From assembly GCA_029204225.1 (NCBI GenBank), contig CM055106.1, positions 8,916,274-8,980,273 on the forward strand: a stretch of DNA of 64,000 nucleotides, in the 5' to 3' direction. A program made the position numbers and the translations under genes. The stretch is from Diphasiastrum complanatum. Its lineage: Eukaryota; Streptophyta; Lycopodiopsida; Lycopodiales; Lycopodiaceae. Of the stretch, positions 62,938-64,000 are shown piece after piece (position 1 is the first letter of the stretch; the number at the start of each line of letters is the position of its first letter). The notes beneath the pieces were generated by a model. That model saw only the letters and a program-made list of their open reading frames with translations. It had not been told where the DNA came from and did no database searches.

Positions 62938-63733
62938 GGCCTATTTTCACTAATCCAAGGTTCAAATAGACTAAAATTCAGATTTGAAGGTCACAAAAGT
63001 GTTGTGAAAGTCATTGAAGCCCTGTGACAAAAAAAACAGAATTTCAAAATGACAATTTTCCCATTAATGTAAAATTCACTTCCCTTCACAAAAACCAGAA
63101 AGTTTGGCCTATTTTCACTTATCTAATGTTCAAATAGGCTAAAAATCGGATTTTAAGTTTTCTAAAGTTTTGTGAAGGTCAAGTTCTGTGAAGGGCTGTG
63201 AAGTTCTATGAAGAAAATGGCAGCTCAAAATGAAGGGTAGTTTTGGCCTAAGATGGGTCCATTCCTCACTAATTTTAGTGTGTAAACAAGACCAATCTTC
63301 CAAACTACTACTACATTTAGTAACTTCACTTTAGGCACAAACTAAACTTCAAAGATAAATTTTGAAAGTTGAAGTTGGGCTCTTATCGACAGGGCCCACA
63401 GATTTGGACAGCCAACAAAAGATCAAACTTCTACTTCTCTACTCCAAAACAAAAAAATTCCAACCTCTACTAACATGAAACACCTCTAAATTCAACTACT
63501 TTTTAACTTGCAATTGATTCTACCTATCAATTTGATAATGTGGGCATGCTGTCCATTCTATTCTTAGCTTAAAAAGCTTTTCAAAAATAGAAAACATAGC
63601 AACTATAAAGAAGCCACCAATGTCTAGAAACAAGAATTGGTGCTACTTCTACCTCACAATCACAAAAACTTGATAGCAGATTCTTATGCAACAAAATATA
63701 GAGGTTTAGAGTTACCATTAACAATTTGGAAGA
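62938..63733 (-). other. leader-like region with a direct repeat
   Basis: Non-coding. A block starting GGCCTATTTTCACT and containing GTTCAAATAG(A/G)CTAAAA occurs at about 62938 and again at about 63108, 170 bp apart. It lies just inside the primer-site complement at 63734. Confidence 0.6.
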
Positions 63734-64000
63734 GGCTCTGATACCACTTTGATGAATAGGAAGAGCAGCCCACCAAGCCTTTGAGTAGATGTCCACCAAT
63801 GCCTCCAAAAGCCTCCAATGTGCCTCTCCTCCAATGCTCCTAAGATCCTTCCAAAAGTAGACAAACAAGATGGCCTCAAGAATTTACCACCCAACCACAG
63901 CTAGATCCAAGCTTCAAGCAAGACCTATCTAGCACCCCCTTGCTAAACCACAATCACTACCATCACAAACACAAGCATGCTCAGGATCCTACCCCCATCT
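63734..64000 (-). mobile_element. primer-binding site and LTR running off the right edge
   Basis: GGCTCTGATACCA at 63734-63746 is the complement of the tRNA-iMet primer site, so a minus-strand LTR should occupy 63747 onward. Its outer end is outside the window. Whether it belongs with the gypsy remnant to its left or to another element cannot be decided. Confidence 0.55.

Noticed and set aside
63581-63868. 95-codon minus-strand frame at the right edge
   Set aside because: It crosses the primer-site complement at 63734-63746 and has no motif, so it is most likely non-coding LTR/leader.

Overview
This window looks like nuclear DNA of a land plant. The evidence is plant-type spliced genes, Ty1/copia and Ty3/gypsy elements primed by initiator-methionine tRNA, nested insertions, and long AT-rich intergenic stretches. 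The many decayed LTR elements and the very long (GA)n arrays would fit a large repeat-rich genome such as a gymnosperm's. That is an inference; I cannot name the species.

Two complete host genes can be assembled exon by exon. (1) Plus strand, 9339-10856: five exons encode a 223-residue membrane protein of about six helices. It carries both signatures of the bacterial SdpI/YfhL family (a DUF1648-like 'VP..W..H' element followed by 'GI.TPWTLSS...W..TH'). A spliced plant gene of this family is the most unexpected object here. (2) Minus strand, 49990 down to 37285: nine exons encode a 421-residue equilibrative nucleoside transporter (ENT/SLC29 family). All splice phases agree. Its introns hold a hAT-like non-autonomous element, a LINE scrap, GA/CT arrays and a GC-rich hairpin island.

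The rest is mostly mobile DNA. 1-5.5 kb: copia pol remnant (+) and copia gag/LTR remnant (-). 14.2-18.2 kb: two opposed copia remnants, one with its reverse transcriptase deleted. 18.2-19.2 kb: truncated relative of the young element described below. 19.4-20.6 kb: an 814-bp apparent solo LTR inserted into a (GA)n array. 21.4-24.6 kb: broken spliced gene resembling Crypton/DUF3504 tyrosine recombinases, and a CACTA-like terminus. 24.6-28.1 kb: more LTRs of a family marked by the palindrome CACACGTGTG, two of them head to head. 28.3-28.9 kb: DUF7869-like fragment and gypsy integrase scrap. 29-32.1 kb: gypsy gag-protease and LTR (-). 32.1-36.1 kb: decayed copia with 3' LTR (+). 51.4-59.7 kb: an old minus-strand copia split by a full-length young copia (52877-59306). 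The young element has two 655-bp LTRs differing at one base by eye and a TAAAA target duplication, but carries an in-frame TAG and a one-base frameshift. 59.7-64 kb: copia pieces in inverted order, a gypsy remnant, and an LTR/primer site at the right edge.

No tRNA, rRNA or CRISPR array was seen. All calls come from reading the sequence; no search was run.
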